A program made the translations under genes and the position numbers. Positions 9,832 to 19,493 of a stretch of 64,000 bases of DNA are shown piece by piece (the first letter of the stretch is position 1; each line of letters opens with the position of its first letter). Source of the stretch: Prorocentrum cordatum (Eukaryota; Sar; Dinophyceae; Prorocentrales; Prorocentraceae); assembly GCA_963575745.1 (NCBI GenBank), contig CAUYUJ010004780.1, positions 422,812-486,811 on the forward strand, read 5' to 3'. The notes below the pieces were generated by a model. The model made no database searches. It worked only from the letters and a program-made list of their open reading frames with translations, and was not told where the DNA came from.

Positions 9832-11325
9832 CCTGCCCTCGCTGTCCCTTCTTGCCAGGCTTCTTGGCGGAGGGCTTCGGGAGGGCTCGTTCGTCGCGCG
9901 CCTTGCGGCGCTCCTTGAGCGCGGCCTCGCGGGACAGCTCTGCGGCTACGAAGGACTGCAGCAACGGGCAAACACAGAGGTTCCCACAGGAGTGCTGGTT
10001 CCCGAGGAAGAGGTGCCGGTCATAGCCCTCGTCATCGTTCTCGTCGTTCAGGTTGTGCCGGTACCTCTCCTCCTGCACCTGGAGCGACCGGCTGACGGCC
10101 TCGAAGGGCGCCAGCGACGCCACGTTGAGCTGGTCGTAGCAGACGCCCTCCTGCAGGATGCGGCAGCACTCCTCATGTTCCACGACGCCGACGTCCGCGC
10201 CAGTGAGGCGGAAGGTCGTCTTGAACATCTGATGCCGCCCAAGAGGCGCCCCCCCGTTCTCGCAGATGAATCTGCAGACCCAGAGGCACGTCCTAGGCCC
10301 GGAGAGCCTCCAGTCTGGCAAGGGATGCTCGACCAGCCTGAGCACCCCCTCCCTGAACTCGATGTGGCGCTGCCCCAGCATGTCGAAGGAGGCCGCCAAG
10401 ACCCGCGGGTCGGGAGGGGCCGCGCCAGCGCCAGCAGCCGGGGGCCCAGGCGCAGGCGCCAGGACGGGCTGCGCCATCACGGGCGCCTCAGGGGCAGCGG
10501 CCGGCGCAGCCGCAGCCGCGGCGGCCGGCGGAGGGACCGCCAAGGCCCCAGGGACCGCCGGCGCGGCCGCCGGACGCGCTCCGGCGCCAAGGCCGACGGG
10601 CGGGCGGGGGAGCAGCGCCGCCAAGGGCAGCGACCAAGGCGCCGACTCCCCCGTCCAGCACTGGGGCGCCGCCAGCGGCCACGGCCGCGGGGGCCGCGGC
10701 AGGTGCGCCCGGGTCGACGAGGGGGCGGGCGCCGGCCGCCACCCCGAGAGCGTTCCCAGCAGCGAGCTCAAGGTTGAGGGTGTTGCCAGCTGGCCGCGGA
10801 AAACCAGCCGCGACTCCGCGCCCGATCTCAGCCCAAGCCTCAGCAGCACTCGGAAGACGCCGAAACCGATGCACGTGAGCTCCTCCAACGCCAGCTGGAG
10901 CACCGCCCTGGCCCACGAGCCTGATGACCTTCGCGATGTCCGGCGTCGGCGCATTGCCCTCATCGTAGCTGTCGCCATCGGGAGTCAAGATGTAGGACAG
11001 CGCACCCCTCTCGCCCAAAGTCGACCTCTCGTGGAAAATGACGGGTCCAGGTGCGCGGTATCTGACCAAGTAAAAAGATCCAGCCACCACTGCGAAAGCG
11101 AGCTTTTGAGCTGGCTGGCCCGCGCCTGCTCGAGAGCGAGGGCGTGGAAGTCAACAGCCTCGGCCAGACCACGCTCGGGCTCTGGCGAGGTGCGCGCACG
11201 GTCGCCAAGGGCGACGCGAGGGCGCGGGCCTACGCCTCCAGCAACCTGCCGCAACGCGCTCCCGAGCCGACGGGCAAGAGCGAGCACGAGCTTGGCGCTC
11301 TCCACGAACAGCAGCCCCAGGAGCC
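9818..11325 (-). pseudogene. Gag-like protein region of the retroelement
   Basis: Three frames in series: 11305 to about 11100 (coiled, Ala/Leu/Arg-rich), 11090 to about 10750 (SFYLVRYRAPGPVIFHER and ILTPDGDSYDE) and 10750 to 9818. The last carries an Ala/Pro linker, then MFKTTFRLTGADVGVVEHEE, YDQLNVASLAPFEAVSR, a CGNLCVC cluster and a Lys/Arg-rich basic C-terminus (KPSAKKPGKKGQRG). Position upstream of RT, the Ala/Pro linker and the basic tail fit a structural Gag-like protein. The 5' end is lost in the gap. Confidence 0.5.
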
Positions 11326-11425
11326 NNNNNNNNNNNNNNNNNNNNNNNNNNNNNNNNNNNNNNNNNNNNNNNNNNNNNNNNNNNNNNNNNNNNNNNNNNN
11401 NNNNNNNNNNNNNNNNNNNNNNNNN
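11326..11425. other. Scaffold gap, 100 N
   Basis: Exactly 100 unknown bases, the usual placeholder for a gap of unknown size. Frames that cross it are meaningless. Confidence 0.99.
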
Positions 11426-12090
11426 GGGGAGGAGAAGGAGGAGGAGGTGGAGGGAGAGGAAGAGAAGGAGGAGGAGGAGGAGGAGGAAGAGGAGGAAAGA
11501 GACGACAGACGGCGGAGGAGGGACGAGGACGGACCTCTTCCGCGATCTTCTTGTTCACCTGGAAGTCCAGCGTCAGTTTCGGGAAATATTTCTCGACCTC
11601 GGCCCCATCCTAATGATTCTTCTCCTCCTCCCCCTCCTCCTCCTCCTCCTCCTCCTCCTCCACCACCTTCTTCTCCTACCCGTCCTCCTTGCGCTATTTT
11701 CCTCCTTTTCCTGTTCCTCCTCCTCCTCCTCCTCCTCCTCTCATCCTCCTCCTCCTTTTTCCTGTTCCTGTTCTGTTCCTTAATGCTGCCTCCTTCTCGG
11801 CCTCCCCTCCACCTCTCCTCCTCCTCCTCCTCCTCCTCATCTCCTCCTCCTCACTCCTCCTCCTCCTCCTACTCCTCCTCCTCCTCCTCCTCCTCCTCCT
11901 CCTCCCCTCCTCCTCCTCCTCTCCTCCATCCCCTCCTCTCCTGCCTCCTCCTCCTCCTCCTCCATCCTCCTCCTCTCCTACTCCCTTTCTCCTCCTCCTC
12001 CGCCTCCTCCTCCTCCTCCTCCTCCTCCTCCTCCCCTCCTCCCACCCCTCCTCCTCCCTCGCCTTCTGCTCGCCGCTCAGCTCCACTCGT
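11426..12090 (+). repeat. GAG/CTC trinucleotide low-complexity block
   Basis: GGAGGAGGA to about 11520, then from 11615 an almost continuous CTCCTCCTC tract with short interruptions. Gives Ser/Leu/Pro or Glu/Arg homopolymer frames; none is a gene. Confidence 0.95.
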
Positions 12091-12560
12091 CGCCCTCTTC
12101 GAGAAGGACGATGAGAGGGGGAGGCGAGCGGCGAATATCAAAACTCTACATCAGCCACAGAGATCCCTGCCCCGACCGCACAAAAATCATTGGTCTCTGC
12201 CTGGGCCTCGAGTATCTCGAGTTCAGATCCTCATCACCCCCTTTCAGAAAAAACATCTTTAGCTCTACCTCAAAGATGCCGGCATCTACTGCGGTTATTG
12301 GCGGCTTATACCTCGACCTCGGATATATCGAGCTCAGATCCTCATCCCCCCCCCCGTCTCTGGAGGCATCTGGGCATATCCGAAGAGAGATGTCTGGAAG
12401 GCCCCGGGCCCCCTGGAGTGTTTTATGAGGGGTCGCGGGGTGATAAAAAAAAAACGAGCAAACGCAGAAGGCGGAGGATGCAGGACGAAGCCGAGCGCGT
12501 CGAGCAAAGAATGAATCGAACAAATCGACGCTTCACCACCGCCCTCCGGCACGCCCGGCA
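12091..12560. repeat. Two copies of a ~112-bp repeat plus spacer
   Basis: CCTCGAGTATCTCGAGTTCAG at about 12208 and CCTCGGATATATCGAGCTCAG at about 12318 are each followed by ATCCTCATC and a C-run, so a unit of about 112 bases is present twice. The rest looks unique without a gene. Confidence 0.5.
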
Positions 12561-12569
12561 TGGGTGCGG

Positions 12570-12660
12570 ATCTATATATATATATATATATACCTGCATA
12601 CACACATACACACATACATACATGCATGCATACATACATACATACATACATACAGACAGA
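12570..12660. repeat. TA and CATA microsatellite
   Basis: (TA)n is followed by CACATA/CATACATA repeats to CAGACAGAG. Confidence 0.95.
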
Positions 12661-13284
12661 GTCTTTCCTCTGATAATCGGGGAAAGATGACAAAGGAATT
12701 AAGATATCATGTTCACTCTGCTCAGGGAGAGCGGGGACGGGATGAGACATTGATAAGACAAGTATCCGCTAAGCAAGACAACTCTATCAGGAATGCGAAG
12801 GGAGGAGGTCGGCCGGGGACGGACGACGACGAGCCGCCCGCACGCCCCAGCGCACTCCTTTTCTCTCCTGCAAGCCAAGGTTGGCTTGCTCGAGCAGTCA
12901 TGCAGCTGCGGAGCGCAGCTGTCAGTTCCAGCGGACAGTGCAATGTATGCAAACTAAGTTATGCCTTAAATGATTATGAGGCGGAGAGGAGCATATTCAC
13001 TCCCCCCGCGGCGGGCCGCGTAGAGCCCATCCAGCCGCGGCACCCCCGGCCTGTACATTTGCACAACCACCGGAGCCAACCCGAAAAAGCTTTTACAGCT
13101 CAACGGTGGCTGCCAGGGGGCCAAGGGCCGAAGGGGCTCGACGCTTCCCACCATTGTGATGAATAAGTTCTCTCCGCTGGACCGGCTTAGCCGACCAGTA
13201 GAGGTGTCTGCGCCCATCGCGCGTTCCGCGCGTGGGTAAATTGTTTTGCACGCGCCTGCCGCGACTGAGTCACGCGGGCGAAAT
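12661..13284. other. Apparently unique DNA, no gene recognised
   Basis: Moderately GC-rich sequence without repeats. Short frames exist on both strands but none shows a motif. It lies just 3' of the possible gene at 13285-13758 and may include its 3' UTR. Confidence 0.4.
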
Positions 13285-13758
13285 TCAATTCAGGTCCTTC
13301 CACGGATTGTGCTCGTTCTCTCGTCTGGGCGGCGCCGGAGGCGGCGGATTTGACGGCGCCGATCCTCCCGTCTGCGCGTCTACGCCGCGAGGCGTGCGAG
13401 ACCGCCCTCTTTCTCTTTCAGTGTCGCTCGTCGGTGCCGTCCCTCTCGGCGGGAAGTGGAAGTCGTGCTCCCATTTTGATAGCTGGTGCCAGTAATTCAG
13501 ACTGTACCACTCAGCGTTGGCAAGCCACGTGGCCCTGTTCCGGTGGATGTAGTGCCCGACGAGGGTTCCGTTCACGTAGCGCAGGTAGGACCTGGAAGGG
13601 TCGTGCTCATAGCTGTTGCCTGCATCGCTGCTGGCAGCATCCGCGGCTGCACCCGCGGCAGCGTCCATGGCAGCGCCGGCAGCAGCATCCATGTCAGCGC
13701 TGGCGGCAGCATCCATGGCAGCATCGCGCGCGCGTTGTGATTCCGACCGATCCCCCAT
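13285..13758 (-). CDS. Hypothetical protein, 157 residues, Ala-repeat N-terminus
   Basis: The frame starts at an ATG (13756-13758). Residues 10-45 are an Ala/Asp/Met repeat (DAAAGAAMDAAAGAAADAA). A compact, aromatic-rich middle follows (YLRYVNGTLVGHYIHRN, WLANAEWYSLNYWHQLSKWEHDF) and then a polar Arg/Ser/Pro tail with SRTPRG. The middle has the composition of a real folded segment, unlike surrounding frames. No family is recognised. It could be a gene, a single exon, or a remnant of a mobile-element protein. Confidence 0.4.
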   Translation of the reverse strand: MGDRSESQRARDAAMDAAASADMDAAAGAAMDAAAGAAADAASSDAGNSYEHDPSRSYLRYVNGTLVGHYIHRNRATWLANAEWYSLNYWHQLSKWEHDFHFPPRGTAPTSDTERERGRSRTPRGVDAQTGGSAPSNPPPPAPPRRENEHNPWKDLN

Positions 13759-13797
13759 GTTGGGGCGTTGTGGGTTTGTTTCCCTTCGGGGATCTTC

Positions 13798-13943
13798 TGA
13801 CCCGGGTCAATCCAGACCCGGGTCAGCAGGAAACCAAAAACTGCAACGCAGGGAAAAAAACTGCAACGCAGGTCCTCGCAAACCCGGGTCAGCCAATACG
13901 CGCGGCCGCCTCGCGGCCACGAGCGGCTCCCTGACCCGGGTCA
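13798..13943. repeat. Four copies of a GACCCGGGTCA palindrome
   Basis: TGACCCGGGTCA at 13798-13809 and 13932-13943, AGACCCGGGTCA at 13814-13825 and AACCCGGGTCA at 13881-13891, three of them followed by GC. Between them AAACTGCAACGCAGG occurs twice. The group lies just upstream of the possible minus-strand gene at 13285-13758. Confidence 0.85.
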
Positions 13944-14029
13944 GCCAGAGGGGGCCTTCGCAAGATCCTGCAGGATCCGGCGCCCTGGCTGACCCCCGTT
14001 TGCACTGACCCCCGTCTCGAGGCTCCCGA

Positions 14030-14370
14030 TCCCTGGTCGTCACGGCTGAGCCGGCGACTGAGCGGGGGGATCCAGTAGCTTCTTCGGATACCTGAGCGTC
14101 TGAGATGCCAGGTCGAAGAGGCGGCGGGCGCGATAAAGGTCTGGCCTGTGGCCCAGCTGGCGCATGTGGCCCCGCGATTTCGGCTTCGCCGTCGTGTTCA
14201 GGATCATTATTCCTACGATCGTTCATAAATTGTATTATACTTCTGGCAGCAGTTGCTGCAGCGGCACCATATATTCCGCACACAGTGCGGAAAGGTCCAT
14301 CTTCTTTGTCCTGGAGTTCGGCACCAGGGTCAGGATACTTATCCTGTAGCCAAGAGATGGCGTCCTGTAT
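14030..14370 (-). pseudogene. Unidentified open region, possibly part of the broken gene upstream
   Basis: On the minus strand an open frame from about 14375 reads AISWLQDKYPDPGAELQD, then CGIYGAAAATAARSIIQF, then MNDRRNNDPEHDGEAE before becoming Pro/Gly-rich. It is AT-richer than the surroundings and lies on the same strand as the unknown ORFs at 14664-15484, from which an A-rich block separates it. No family recognised. Confidence 0.25.
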
Positions 14371-14660
14371 TAAGAAAAAAGAAAGAAAAAAAACGAAAAA
14401 GAAAAAAAAAAGAATAAAGAAAAAAGAAAAAAGAGAAACAAAAAAAAGAAAATATAGAAAAAAGAAAAAAGGGAAAAAAAAAAAAGAAGAAGAAAAATCA
14501 AAAGAAAATTAGAAAGATAAAAAAAAGGAAGAAGAGAGAAAGAAAAAAAAAAATAACAAAAAAAAAAAAAGAAAAAAAAACCAAAAGAAAGAAGAACTTA
14601 GAAAGACGAAAAAAAAGAAAAACGAAAAAAACAAGCACCGTGTTGCTTTTTTTTTTTTCC
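14371..14660 (+). repeat. A-rich purine block ending in a T-run
   Basis: About 270 bases of AAAAAAGAAA-type sequence (only A and G with rare C/T), then T12 at 14647-14658. It stands out sharply in GC-rich DNA. It may be an expanded poly(A)-derived tract. Confidence 0.9.
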
Positions 14661-14663
14661 CTT

Positions 14664-15484
14664 TTATTTGAGGCAACGGACGTCGTTCTGTACTCTCCTG
14701 CCCATCTTGTGGGCCCACCTTTCTATGATATCGTCCGTTTTAACAGCCGCACGAATGCGACAGTCCAAAGCAGATTCGTCGGTCCATTTCTTTGAATCAA
14801 CTTCATCCGTGCTCACCGTATATGGACGAATGATTCGCCCCGGATAACCAATAAAGTGATCTTCCGATATGAAATAGCTGATTATCTCACGAACAATTGC
14901 GAAAATCCTTATGGGCCGAAGGCCCAGCTGCATTTGTTGTACTGGTACTAACCAATTGTCATCTACTATGGTCTGGATATATCCGGGATCACGTATTCTG
15001 CCGTTCCGGTCAGGGTAACCCTGCCGGGGTTAGTAAGATTTAATCCCGTGTGTTCCATTATGTAATGGGCAGCAATTTCTCGAACTTCTCTCCCGAACAA
15101 TGATATGTTGATCAAAGGGTCATCATGGTGAGAGTATACGTGTCCCTCAGAATGGGCAAGAGTGAAAAATCCGTCAATTATCAACGCGGCCTTAGGCCCG
15201 CTGATCGCTTTGAGATCCAGCTCAATTTGTGACAGTTCGCGTGCCGTCGCGGCTGCGCCGGCGGCATGTCGCAATACGGGGATAATAAGACGATGGTCCC
15301 GACACATGCTACTCCGTCTTGAAACAGACTGAGAACTGCGAGTCGGCCTCGCCCAAAAATTGTTCTCCCAGGCGACTGGTAACCTCGCAGGAGGGTTGGC
15401 GCTGTCGGCGTTGTTTCCATTCTCCTCAGTCAACGCGCCGAACCAAAATCTGCCAAACTCTATCGTCTTTGAAACAAAAAACAT
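14664..15484 (-). pseudogene. Unidentified AT-richer gene, frameshifted
   Basis: Two frames join naturally. 15484-14966 carries IIPVLRHAAGAAATARELSQ, then GPKAALIIDGFFTLAHSE, HVYSHHDDPLINISLFGREV and VTLTGTAEYVIPD. A second frame resumes just before the TAG at 14966 and runs to 14664 with REIISYFISEDHFIGYPGRI and AVKTDDIIERWAHKMGRRVQ. Amino-acid use is normal and GC is clearly lower than in neighbours, so this was a real protein of at least 230 residues. The first 10-15 residues overlap a dispersed repeat (15463-15660), so the true start is uncertain. No family is recognised; transfer from a lower-GC source is possible. Confidence 0.4.
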
Positions 15485-15660
15485 TGATTTTACTACGGTG
15501 TTGGCCCCAGTTTGGCCTTCTGAGGGGGCCGCGCTCCTCTTCCTTCATAGCAAAATCATTGATGTTACGAAGGTTTTGGGCTCATTTTGTCCTTCTCAGG
15601 GGGCAGCGCTCATTTGCGCTTCTGAGGAGGTCGCAAGAGGCCCCGAGATGGCCCCAAGAG
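15463..15660 (+). repeat. ~190-bp dispersed repeat, copy 1
   Basis: Starts CTATCGTCTTTGAAAC and contains CATTGATTTTACTACGG and GCAAAATCATTGATG. It leads into the GGCCCCCAAGA minisatellite. A second copy is at about 17540-17740. The pair brackets the spliced-leader retrogene. Confidence 0.85.
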
Positions 15661-15805
15661 GCACCCAGGAGGCGCCCAAGAGGCCTCCAGGAGGCCCCCA
15701 AGAGGCCCCCAAGAAGCCCCGAGAGGTCCCCAAGAGGCTCCCAAGAGGCCCCCAAGAGGCCCCAAGAGACTCCAAGAAGCCCTCAAGACGCCCCCAAGAG
15801 GCCTC
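15640..15805 (+). repeat. GGCCCCCAAGA minisatellite, left block
   Basis: AAGAGGCCCCC (10-12 bases, mostly 11) repeated. It is read on the minus strand as GASWGPLGGLL-like frames, which are not genes. It ends at the T8 run (15806-15813) bordering the retrogene. Confidence 0.9.
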
Positions 15806-17049
15806 TTTTTTTTCTCCCCAAAGCCCCCAACGGATTCCCGCCACAAGGCCCGACGCCGCCCCCAGGCGGCCTGACTCCGCCGCCCCCCGCCTCGCATGCT
15901 CGCGGCCTGGCGGGCGTGCTTCCGCCGCAGCTCCTTGATGTGGTGGTTAAGGGCAATCTCTGCGTCCAGCTCCATTCTGAGAGCCAGATGACCTGCGCGC
16001 GCGCACCTTTTGCATCGGGCCCGCGCCCGTGCAGCCCAGCGCTTCGCCACAGCCTGCTTCTTGTGCTGCTGGTGGCCGTCCCACTCGAACAGCCGCCCGC
16101 CTCGCACGAGGCCCCACAGCGCGCCCTTCTCCAGCCCAGCGAGGCGCCACCCAGCCGCGATGCCCTCCGCGAAGACCTTGGCCTCCGCCTCGGGGTCCAC
16201 CGCCTGCCAGGTACCTGGCGCTAGCCAAGCCGAGCCGCCTTCCCCCGCGCTCCTCACCGCGCCCGCGTCCACGACGTCCTTCGACACCACCTGGACCTGC
16301 TCAGTCTCCTTCCCGTCCTCCTGCACCTTCTCCGTCGCCGAGGGGTAGAAGGAGGGAAGCGTCTCCTGCTCCACGTCGCAGAGCCTGCCCCCGAGCTCCA
16401 CCGTCAGGCTCCGCTCGGCGACCTCCGCGTCGGCACGCGCATCAGCCAGGCAGAGCAGCCTGGCCTCTAACTCGGCCACGTGGATCACCTTCCCGCTGAG
16501 CGTTTCGGGCTCCAGCATTGCCTCCCAGCCCGCGCTGAGCTGCGCCGAAGCCCGCTGCCCCTGCTCGCCCCCTGCGCCCCGCTTGCACTGGGCTCCCTGC
16601 GCGCCGAGCCTCGGCCCGCCAGCAGCCCACGCCAGCTCCGCCTTGGATGCCGTCACGAAGCCGCCAGCTGGTATCCGCCCTGCGTGCTGAGCAGCGTTGC
16701 GCCTCCGCCTGGCCGCGCCAGGCACCCGGCGCCCCTCCGCCCGGCAGCGCAGCGCAGGCCGGGAGGCAATCTCCCGATCGCGCCACGACCCTGGGGCACT
16801 GCCTGCGCCCACGGCCGCCCGAAGGGCCGCCTCACAGGCCGCGCGAGCTCGCGCCCGCGCCGCGCGGCGTGCGGCGGTGGGCCCCAGCGTCGCCGCCTCG
16901 GCCACCCGCCTCGCCGCAGGCCGCCATCGCCTCGCGACGGGCGGCCCCCCGCAGCCATCCCCTTCAGCTCGCCTGCGAGCCCGCGCAGCCACCATGCCCC
17001 GCGACGGACGGAGAGGGAAGGAACCAGCTTGAGCCAAAATGGCTACGGA
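15806..17049 (-). pseudogene. Spliced-leader-tagged processed retrogene, unknown protein
   Basis: The minus strand begins with a perfect 22-nt dinoflagellate spliced leader (17049-17028). A 32-nt leader follows, then ATG at 16995-16993, and the frame stays open through the whole insert. The predicted product has an Arg/Ala-rich N-terminus (MVAARARRRAEGDG), a middle with VIHVAELEARLLCLADARAD and TLPSFYPSATEKVQEDG, then GTWQAVDPEAEAKVFAEG, GRLFEWDGHQQHKKQ and LALRMELDAEIALNHHIKEL. About 390 residues precede an A8 run (T8 at 15806-15813 on plus) where the insert meets minisatellite; the frame runs on to 15610 inside the repeat, so the native stop is missing. Leader at one end, possible poly(A) at the other and no introns fit a reinserted cDNA. 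Function is unknown. Confidence 0.6.
17028..17049 (-). other. Dinoflagellate spliced-leader sequence (perfect)
   Basis: 22/22 match to the dinoflagellate spliced leader: TCCGTAG then CCATTTTGGCTCAAG. Genomic fusion of this sequence to an ORF means a trans-spliced mRNA was reverse transcribed and inserted. GGCCCCCAAGA minisatellite lies a few bases outside it. Confidence 0.95.
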
Positions 17050-17335
17050 GACGCCCCCAAGAGGCCCCCAAGAGGCCCCAAGAGGCTCCAAGATGCCCTC
17101 AACAGGCCCCACGAGGAGCCCGAACGACTCACACCAGGACGAGAGACCCCAACGACTCACACCACGAGGAGCCCGAACCACTCACACCACAAGGAAGGGC
17201 CCGAACGACTCACACCAGGACGAGGCGCCCGAACGATTCACACCACGAGGAGCACTCACACCACGACGCGGGCCCCGAAAGACTCACACCACGAGGAGCC
17301 CGAACGAGTCCCACCAGCCCCTTGGGCGTGAGTGG
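17050..17335 (+). repeat. GGCCCCCAAGA minisatellite then 25-28-bp CGAACGACTCACACC array
   Basis: To about 17110 the 11-bp minisatellite. From about 17115 CGAACGACTCACACCA repeats with spacers ending in GAGGAGCC or GACGAGG, at periods of 25-28 bases. A second, longer array of the same unit lies at 17920-18245. Confidence 0.85.
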
Positions 17336-17540
17336 TTTAGAGAGCCCGCTCTGTCCTCAACCCCCCTTCTTCCCCTTCGGGGAGGGGTTTACCCCTCCCC
17401 CTACCCCCTCCCCCTGGACCTGGACAGGGAGTCCGGGGTGGGGTCAGGGGGGGCCTTTTTCGACTCCTGGGAAGGCTAAAAAACGACGACGCTCACGAGG
17501 ATTCTGGCCCCGGGGGGGGGAGGGAGTTTGGCCCCTCTGC
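17336..17540. other. C/T-rich spacer shared with 29.8 kb
   Basis: GAGTGGTTTAGAGAGCC followed by a C-rich tract and CTGGACCTGGACAGG resembles 29818-29910 (GGTGGTTTAGCGCGG, CTGGGTCTGGACGG). A dispersed non-coding repeat is likely. Confidence 0.4.
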
Positions 17541-17740
17541 TCGTCTTTGAAGCAGAAACCATTGATTTTACTACGGTTTTGGCCCCATTTTGGCGTCCTG
17601 AGGGGGCCGCGCTCATCTTCCCTCATAGCAAAATCATTGATTTTACGAAGGTTTTGGGCTCAAATTGTTCTTTTCAAGGGGCAGCTCTCCTTTGCGCTTC
17701 TGCGGAGGTCGCAAGAGGCCCCAAGATGGACCCAAGAGGC
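17540..17740 (+). repeat. ~190-bp dispersed repeat, copy 2
   Basis: Matches 15463-15660 along its length (TCGTCTTTGAAGCAG, CATTGATTTTACTACGG, GCAAAATCATTGATT) and also runs into the GGCCCCCAAGA minisatellite. Confidence 0.85.
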
Positions 17741-17920
17741 CCCCAGGAGGCTCCCAAGAGGCCTCCAAGAGGCCCCCCAGAGGCCCCCAAGAGGCCCCCA
17801 AGAGGCCCCCAAGAGGCCCCAAGAGGCCCCAAGAGGCCCCCAAGAGGCTCCCCAAGAGGCCCCCAAGAGGCCCCCAAGAGGCTCCAAGAGGCTCCAAGAG
17901 GCCCCCAAGAGGCCCCACGA
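17705..17920 (+). repeat. GGCCCCCAAGA minisatellite, right block
   Basis: About 18 head-to-tail copies of AAGAGGCCCC or AAGAGGCCCCC. Confidence 0.95.
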
Positions 17921-18245
17921 GGAGCCCGAACGACTCACACCAGGACGAGGCGCCCGAACGACTCACACCACGAAGAGCCCGAACGACTCACACCACGACG
18001 AGGGCCCCGAACGACTCACACCACGAGGAGCCCGAACGAGTCACACCAGGAGGAGGGGCCCGAACGACTCACACCAGGACGAGGGGCCCGAACAACTCCC
18101 ACCACGAGAAGCCCGAACGACTCACACCAGGACGAAGAGCCCGAACGACTCACACCACGAAGAGCCCGAACGACTCACACCAGGAAAAAGGGCCCGAACG
18201 ACTCACACCAGGACGAAAAACCCCAAACGACTCAAATCACGAGGA
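17920..18245 (+). repeat. 25-28-bp CGAACGACTCACACC array
   Basis: About 12 copies of CGAACGACTCACACCA plus a 9-12 base variable spacer. Unit lengths of 25 and 28 differ by 3, so the same three translated phrases recur (NDSHQDE, TTHTTR, RLTPRGA). Confidence 0.9.
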
Positions 18246-18339
18246 GCGCTTTCTCTCCCTCCTCCTCCGCCTCGTCCTTCTCCCGCTCCCCCCACAAGGA
18301 GGATGTACAAGGAGGCGGGAGGAAGGAGTAACAGGGGAG

Positions 18340-18641
18340 ATTTGCGGGGCCAAGCGGACACACGCCTGCAAAACACGACTGTCGGCATGCTTCGCAAGAG
18401 TTGCTGTTGTGAGATGGGCTGGTGGGGATACGCGAAGCGTAAAGAATTCCAGTTTCACGCCAGCCCTGGTTTACGCGACGCGCCGTCGTGGAAAATGCGC
18501 GTCTGGGATACAGCCGCAAACAAATGGGCAATTCGATCACCGATGTTTCGAGCGCTCGTGCAGACACCAGAAAGAGACGAAGCGTGGGTGCGCAGGTGGC
18601 TAGATGAGAACAGGACGTGTTGCCAGACTTGCTGTAAATAA
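18340..18641 (+). other. Unidentified open region
   Basis: After the minisatellite an apparently unique stretch keeps a plus-strand frame open to TAA at 18639-18641, reading EMGWWGYAKRKEFQFHASPG, then SWKMRVWDTAANKWAIRSP and ERDEAWVRRWLDENRTC. Composition looks protein-like, but there is no independent start and no known motif. Possibly a gene fragment. Confidence 0.25.
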
Positions 18642-18649
18642 TTATACAT

Positions 18650-18960
18650 TGGATGTGGCAGAGTGGCATGAGCCTCCTGCTAACTTTGGACTGTTGTACT
18701 GACGCAATACGCGTCGGTGAAAACAAGAACACATCAACATCATCGTCGTCGTCGTCATCACCATCGGTACCGTCAACCGATTCATTCTCACAACGATTTT
18801 CATCACCATCACAACCACCGTCACCAACAGCATCATCCTAACCATCGCCGCTTCCCATTATCAGCGTTATCAGCTTCGCCAGCTCTCATCCTCATTATCA
18901 TGCTCATCATCATCCATCGGTACCACCGCCATCATCATCATCACCATCAAAACCCAAGTG
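18650..18960. repeat. CATCAC/ACCATC imperfect trinucleotide block
   Basis: From about 18735 the plus strand is dominated by CATCACCATC-like words, giving His/Pro/Ser-rich frames without gene features. Confidence 0.8.
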
Positions 18961-19490
18961 ATATCAGTCAAAAACCAAGTGTTTTCCATCAAGTTATAGG
19001 CACGCACACACATCCCCGAAACCCTATGCATCTAAACCCCTATGATCTAGACTCCCGCGGAATGTTATTGATTTTCGTCCACACAATTGACGGCGTGACC
19101 ACGCACACGAAAAGGTGGCACCCGGATACTTGATCGGTGTTGGCAGCATATTCGTAAATCTGTTGGGGGGCGATCCGCTGCGGGCTCATCCCGGAAAAAA
19201 ATTGTTGCGCGCGCGTGCTGCGCAGTGGGCGGAATGGAATCAAGAGAATGATTTATGTTTGAGAGCTGGTGAAGCGATGCAGCTGACTTGCTGAACTAGC
19301 AATCGTTCACAATAATTGTTGATGCATTTTCGGTGGAAAAAACACTGATTTTGGGATTTTGGTGGAATATCATAGCACATGTAAATATGTATATCTGTAC
19401 GGAGGTATGTGTATATATGTATATATCTATAGCCAAGCGGTGCTTGCACATAGGATTTCGGGTTTCTGGCTTTTGGTCTACAGAGCCGGG
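18961..19490. other. AT-richer spacer without a gene
   Basis: Looks unique, with a short TATGTATATATC-like run near 19405-19430. No supported coding feature. Confidence 0.45.
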
Positions 19491-19493
19491 CTG

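Larger units (their letters stand above)
5250..11325 (-). mobile_element. Decayed tyrosine-recombinase (DIRS/Ngaro-like) retrotransposon
   Basis: Read on the minus strand, a gag-like region (11325-9818), an RT (9331-8419), an RNase H (8201-7626), a tyrosine recombinase (7531-6561) and a C5-methyltransferase-like domain (6552-5749) follow in one direction. Each is recognised by motifs but they sit in changing frames, so the copy is broken by many indels. RT plus RNase H plus a tyrosine recombinase instead of a DDE integrase defines the DIRS/Ngaro class. A direct repeat pair (5250-5371 and 5578-5702) lies just 3' of the last domain and may be part of the terminal repeats. The 5' end runs into the gap at 11326. 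Confidence 0.8.

Noticed and set aside
10266-12262. Long plus-strand frames across 11.3 kb
   Set aside because: They cross the 100-N gap, run antisense to the gag-like region and then through CTC repeats.
17920-18245. CRISPR-like regular repeats
   Set aside because: No unique spacers of constant length and no cas genes; the genome is eukaryotic. It is a minisatellite with short variable ends.
16647-18641. A 664-residue plus-strand open frame
   Set aside because: It runs antisense through the retrogene and then through minisatellite and 25-28-bp repeats. Its length reflects stop-poor repeats; only the last ~85 residues look protein-like.
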